In this document: positions 8,842-11,663 of the stretch, one piece after another
How the letters are laid out: each line of letters starts with the position of its first letter
How positions within the stretch are numbered: the stretch's first letter is position 1
From: Jimgerdemannia flammicorona
Lineage: Eukaryota; Mucoromycota; Endogonomycetes; Endogonales; Endogonaceae
Assembly: GCA_003990745.1 (NCBI GenBank)
Contig: RBNI01006160.1
Span: forward strand, 1 to 11,663
Length of the DNA stretch: 11,663 nt
Direction of reading: 5' to 3'
Translations under genes and position numbers: made by a program
Notes under the pieces: generated by a model
Databases searched by the model: none
What the model was told of the DNA's origin: nothing
The model's input: only the letters and a program-made list of their open reading frames with translations

Positions 8842-8945
8842 TATAGAGGAAAGTAGTTCAGAATATATAGAGGAAAGTGGTTCAGAATATATGAAGGAAA
8901 GTGGTTCAGAATATATGGAGGAAGATGGTTCTGAATATGAGAAGG
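8842..8945 (+). repeat. 24-bp coding repeat, E-S-G-S-E-Y-M-E octads
   Basis: Four units of GAGGAAAGTGGTTCAGAATATATG type, exactly 24 bases apart, give a strongly acidic Ser/Glu/Tyr C-terminus that directly follows the previous octad tract in the same frame. Confidence 0.8.
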
Positions 8946-8956
8946 AGGAGGATTAG

Positions 8957-9190
8957 TTGGTTTATAGCAATGAAGAGTAAGATCTGTTCAAACTGATAAG
9001 TTCTTTATTTTCCTGATTTACTTCCTATTTATTTCCAATTTCATTTTGATTTCTGATTCTTAATTATATTTCTGTTTGTTTATTCTAAATATAGATCTTA
9101 GATGTGCAATACATTTTTTTTGATGTCTTGTAGCTTAAAGGTGGATTAAAGACAGGTCTGTGTTGAGTTAAATATGGGTCAGGGTTGGGT
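8957..9190. other. AT-rich stretch with no recognisable gene
   Basis: T-rich sequence between the plus-strand pseudogene's stop and the right-hand arrays. It could serve as that gene's 3' untranslated region, but no clear polyadenylation signal stands out. Nothing else is seen. Confidence 0.5.
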
Positions 9191-9282
9191 CATGTATATT
9201 TCTTGGGTCGGATCATATATATTTCTTGGGTCAGATCACATATATTTCTTGGGTCAGGTCATGTATATTTCTCGGGTTGGGT
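9191..9282. repeat. 23-bp tandem array, inner part of the right satellite block
   Basis: Four units, starting at 9191, 9214, 9237 and 9260, follow CATGTATATTTCTTGGGTCGGAT with minor changes. The TGGGTC word is shared with the adjoining 33-bp unit. Position mirrors the short repeat at 3801-3878. Confidence 0.9.
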
Positions 9283-9312
9283 TTAAAATAGGTTATATTT
9301 AATTCTGGGTTG

Positions 9313-9530
9313 GGTTAAAGACAGGTAATATATGTTTCCAGGTCTGGTTAAAGATGGGTAACATATAATTCTGAGTCAGGTTAAAGATGGGTAACATATA
9401 ATTCTGGGTCAGGTTAAAGATGGGTGACATATTATTCCAAGTCAGGTTAAAGATGGGTGATGTATAATTCTGGGTCAAGTTAAAGATGGGTAATGTATAA
9501 TTCCAGATCAGGTTAAAGATGGGTAACATA
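9313..9530. repeat. 33-bp satellite array, right arm (inverted relative to left arm)
   Basis: Units start at 9313, 9346, 9379, 9412, 9445, 9478 and 9511, exactly 33 bases apart, following GGTTAAAGATGGGTAACATA plus AATTCTGGGTCA-like sequence. This is the reverse complement of the left array's unit. The seventh unit is cut after 20 bases, at ...ACATA, where the Tc1-type element begins. The minus-strand ORF at 9299-9529 is an artefact of the 11-codon period. Confidence 0.92.
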
Positions 9531-9538
9531 CAGTGAGG

Positions 9539-9558
9539 GACAAAAAGGGATTAATGAT
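9539..9558 (+). repeat. Terminal inverted repeat segment of the Tc1-type element
   Basis: GACAAAAAGGGATTAATGAT here matches, in 19 of 20 positions, the reverse complement of 9719-9738. It is part of the element's left end, which starts at 9531. Confidence 0.75.
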
Positions 9559-9718
9559 ATATTTTTATTACTATATTCATTTATTATAATTTAAATATAA
9601 ATGTTATTAAATTTATAATTTAACTAATAATAAAGTAATCTTTAGCTTTCAGAAAATATATAGTTTGTCTATATTTGGTTAATTAATCATAAACTTATTG
9701 CCATTTAAAGTTAAATTA

Positions 9719-9738
9719 ATCATTGATCCCTTTTTGTC
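9719..9738 (-). repeat. Internal inverted copy of the Tc1-type terminal sequence
   Basis: ATCATTGATCCCTTTTTGTC is the inverse of the terminal segment at 9539-9558, and the similarity runs on into CTCAC (inverse of GTGAG). The intervening ~160 bases are AT-rich. It could reflect a sub-terminal transposase site in inverted orientation. A solo MITE is less likely, because the 33-bp array does not resume after it. Confidence 0.7.
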
Positions 9739-9856
9739 TCTCACCATTATCTTGACCTTCTTTATATCATAATTTATTTAATAATAATGCTACATAAATA
9801 AAATTTTTTCTATACTTTTATTTTGATATTCTCTACCTCTTTGCATCATTTAAAAA

Positions 9857-10456
9857 ATGAAAAAGCTGTCCGCTGACATCCACAACCACATCATCAGTAA
9901 GTTGAAGTTAGGTAAGACAATTAAAAAGATTGCGCAACAATTAGAGGTTGGCATGGCAACTATAAAGTGTATTCAAAAGGAGGAGTGTATTGATTACACC
10001 AAGCTTATGAAACAAGGCTGGCCATGTAAACTTTCTGTTTGTAAAGAGGTATGGATAGTTCATTAAGTAATAACTGACAAGGCAGATACTACTACCCAAG
10101 TCACAAAAATGCTTCAAACCAATGGAGACAATGATGGCAAGATGAGCATTAGTGTTAGCCCCAAGATGGTTTGCTGAACATTGAAAAAAGTGGGCCTGAA
10201 AGCAGCTGTCAAGATGGAGAAACTGCATTTACTCCTATGCCATATTAAGACTCAGTACAAATTTGCTGTCTGACATAAGAATTGGATAGTTGATGACTGG
10301 AAATGGGTTATATACTCTGACAAGATAAAGATTAACAATTTGGGTTCAGATGGGTATTCATGGGTGTGGAAAATCCTGAGAAAAATGCTCCAGCCTCATC
10401 ATGTAAGTAGCACCATCAAATTCAGTAGCAGATTATTGATGGTATGGAGATGTATG
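9857..10456 (+). pseudogene. Tc1/mariner-type transposase, truncated and interrupted
   Basis: From ATG 9857 one frame runs to about 10456, interrupted by TAA 10064, TGA near 10174 and TGA near 10273. The N-terminus is a helix-turn-helix DNA-binding domain (ADIHNHIISKLKLGKTIKKI, then VGMATIKCIQ). GWPCKLS stands where the family has a G-R-P-x-K-L-S hinge; both Arg-to-Trp and Arg-to-Cys need only C to T. The DDE core begins with DWKWVIYSDKIKIN and LGSDGYSWVWK, holding the first catalytic Asp (family S-D-E-T/S, here Glu changed to Lys), and reaches TIKFSSRLLMVWRCM. The second Asp and the last Glu/Asp are absent because the copy ends there. About 200 of the usual ~340 residues remain. Family call confident; it is inactive. 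Confidence 0.87.
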
Positions 10457-11601
10457 ATATATATGCTTCTTTCTCCACTACCTTACCGGTCACAAGGTTT
10501 GGTAGGTGACCTTATAAGTTCCCTTTCCCCTATTATTACCCCCTCTACCTTGGGTTGGTTTACTATATCTGCATGGGTATAGTGGAAGGATGGCAATGGT
10601 GATAAGTTGCCCCTTTATCAGTGTCAGATCAGTGTCTTCTCCACTTTTTCATAGTTTCAAGTACCTTTGGCTGCATCTGGAGTATATCCATTTTGGTGCA
10701 GCGCCTTCTTCCTTTTGCTATCACCAATAAGGTACTGTCTCAGTATATCTTGGACTATGTAGGGAGTCAGCCAACCTTAGGCATTAAGTGCTCAGTGTAG
10801 ATTACCTGCAGGTCCTCAGTGCCGATAGTGGGGCCCTCTGGCTTTGGCAAGCTTTCTGGTGAGTATGGTTCTGGCATAGGTGACTACTTTTCAGATGTTG
10901 TTGGGATGAGAGGGGAGATGGCTGTCACAGATAGGAGAAAGGGTAATAATGATAACCAGTAGAGTGTCAGGCTGGGGGCAGTCATCGGGGCTGGGGCAGG
11001 TGCTGCTTTGATGGGGCCTTTTGATTGGTGTGATATGGTTAGGTGGTAGGTGTCACTCTTGGCTTCTTTTGGCAGGTTAGTGGGTTAGGCCCTGGTTGTC
11101 AGAGGGGGTCAGGGGGCCTGAGGCTATCTATTTCAGTTGTCTTGGCTGCAGTCAACTGGAACTGGGAGCTGATATGGCAATGTGATCAAGGCCTACAGGC
11201 TTGAGTAGTGTGGTATTGGGGGTCTCCTCCTGCCTCACATGTAAGTCCTTTACCTACCTCGACTGAGAGAACTAGACCCTACCCACTGTGTTATACTTTG
11301 ATGAGGGTTTTCTTTGCCTGTCATTCTCTTTGGGATGGCAGAGGCTATTCTATTTGGCTCAGGCGTGACCTTGTATATATGTTGGGTTCTCAGGTATACA
11401 CTTTCAGTCATTGGCATATAGTTGGGTTTCCCTGGTGGTAGGGAGAGCATGGTGTATAGAATGAGGTATAGGCCACCATTGGCCCTGCTGCACCTGACAT
11501 GGTTAAGCTGCTAGACAATAGTTAGCCTAGGTTAATGGAGGGGGCAGTGCTTGGTAGGTGGTGGGGGAGGGTTTTGGCCTATATAGTCTAGGTTCCCTTC
11601 T

Positions 11602-11607
11602 AATAAA
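11602..11607 (+). promoter_or_regulatory. Polyadenylation signal AATAAA of the right retroelement
   Basis: AATAAA ends 24 nt before the start of a 32-base A run, the normal distance for cleavage and polyadenylation of the RNA from which this copy was made. Confidence 0.8.
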
Positions 11608-11627
11608 AATCTGTGGGACATTGAGTC

Positions 11628-11631
<4 letters not shown>

Positions 11632-11663
<32 letters not shown>
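11632..11663 (+). repeat. Poly(A) tail of the right retroelement
   Basis: An uninterrupted run of 32 A reaches the window edge, so its real length is unknown. It follows TTGAGTCTATT, the 3' terminus also seen, inverted, at base 1. Confidence 0.9.

Larger units (their letters stand above)
7603..8956 (+). pseudogene. Unrecognised Cys-rich octapeptide-repeat protein, two exons, broken
   Basis: I do not recognise this family. Exon 1 (to 7954) and exon 2 (from 8037) join in frame across a GT-AG intron with a long T-tract. Exon 1 encodes five to six octads of the P-A-(K/E)-L-A-(D/N)-T-Q type (7708-7851). Right after the junction comes a Cys cluster, CKSCYNCHFCHQVCP ... WKHC (8057-8122), suggesting metal binding. 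Then a non-repetitive domain of about 115 residues follows (RPYKLDIRHTFA, LRQEVIRVIENHAKIVEHSS, GFKVNAKAQNKQG, IIIMDKYEKLLTIFE). The tail has E-E-Y-G-E-V-G-M octads and then E-S-G-S-E-Y-M-E octads, very acidic, ending at TAG 8954-8956. Breaks are TAG 7864, TGA 8402, TGA 8438 and TAA 8648; exon 1 also loses frame between 7655 and 7707, where PAKLDALQ is in another frame. ATG 7603 (MLRKCRYNCLANKYLLG) is a possible start only. It runs divergently from the hAT transposase inside the same satellite frame. A nucleic-acid-binding accessory protein is conceivable but unproven. Confidence 0.6.
9531..10458 (+). mobile_element. Tc1/mariner-type element, 5' part only
   Basis: The element starts CAGTGAGGGACAAAAAGGGA directly after a TA in the 33-bp array, the target expected for Tc1/mariner. 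If uninterrupted, the array would have continued with TAATTC, so the TA fits a duplicated target. A 5' region of about 325 bases precedes a degenerate transposase frame. The 3' half and right terminal repeat are missing; the retroelement that follows replaces them. An inverted copy of the terminal sequence occurs inside the 5' region (9719-9738). Confidence 0.8.
10459..11663 (+). mobile_element. 5'-truncated poly(A) retroelement (LINE-like 3' region)
   Basis: The Tc1-type coding similarity stops near 10456, and sequence of different composition (higher G, richer in TGG and CTC) runs from there to a poly(A) tail. The last ~260 bases match 1-262 in inverted orientation. Both strands of 10500-11200 read through with stops; short stretches look coding-like on either (plus: WKDGNGDKLPLYQCQ; minus: GTEDLQVIYTEHLMPKVG), but I recognise no domain and cannot say which was real. 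The ORFs at 11208-11441 (+) and 11250-11450 (-) overlap each other and I do not call them. A LINE inserting by target-primed reverse transcription into the Tc1 copy would explain the abrupt 5' junction. Confidence 0.7.

Noticed and set aside
9299..9529. ORF of 76 codons on the minus strand
   Set aside because: Same satellite artefact as at 3621-3884, in inverted orientation.
9531..9750. A solo MITE with TA target duplication
   Set aside because: The 33-bp array does not resume at the right side, and a Tc1-type transposase follows in the expected place, so this is the 5' end of one larger element.
11208..11450. Overlapping ORFs at 11208-11441 (plus) and 11250-11450 (minus)
   Set aside because: They overlap each other near the retroelement 3' end, have no recognisable motif, and the left copy matches only their distal part.

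Overview
The window looks like a graveyard of eukaryotic transposable elements, most likely from a fungus. The evidence is short GT-AG introns (about 60 to 125 nt), an AT-rich background, a LINE, a hAT and a Tc1/mariner-type element lying side by side, and no bacterial signals. An arbuscular mycorrhizal fungus (Glomeromycotina) would fit, but this is a guess from general character and not from a matched sequence. I see no intact host gene and no tRNA or rRNA.

Layout. (1) 1-262: the 3' end of a poly(A) retroelement on the minus strand. (2) 285-3545: a 5'-truncated, heavily mutated non-LTR retrotransposon (LINE) on the plus strand, with remains of the endonuclease and reverse transcriptase domains. 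(3) 3602-9530: a unit of about 5.9 kb framed by inverted arrays of one 33-bp satellite (3602-3794 and 9313-9530). It holds a six-exon hAT transposase pseudogene on the minus strand (6265 to 3886) and a divergent, unrecognised gene on the plus strand (about 7603 to 8956). That gene has a Cys-rich cluster and three separate octapeptide-repeat tracts. Between the two genes lie a G-rich repeat tract, two adjacent fold-back (MITE-like) elements with a shared core, and several small tandem arrays. (4) 9531 to about 10458: the 5' part of a Tc1/mariner-type element, inserted at a TA inside the right-hand 33-bp array. (5) About 10459-11663: a 5'-truncated poly(A) retroelement that ends the Tc1 copy and finishes in AATAAA plus 32 A. 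Its 3' end matches region 1 in inverted orientation, so the window is bounded at both edges by outward-facing 3' ends of one family.

How it fits together. The nesting gives a relative order: the 33-bp-flanked unit came first, then the Tc1 insertion into its array, then the LINE insertion into the Tc1. The damage is mostly in-frame TAG/TGA/TAA at expected Trp, Gln or Arg positions, plus Arg to Cys/Trp, His to Tyr and Asp to Asn changes. These are C-to-T transitions on one or the other strand, as expected from cytosine deamination or a RIP-like process. The most novel candidate is the divergent Cys-rich/octad-repeat gene paired with the hAT transposase inside the inverted satellite frame; it could be an accessory gene of a large hAT-type element.
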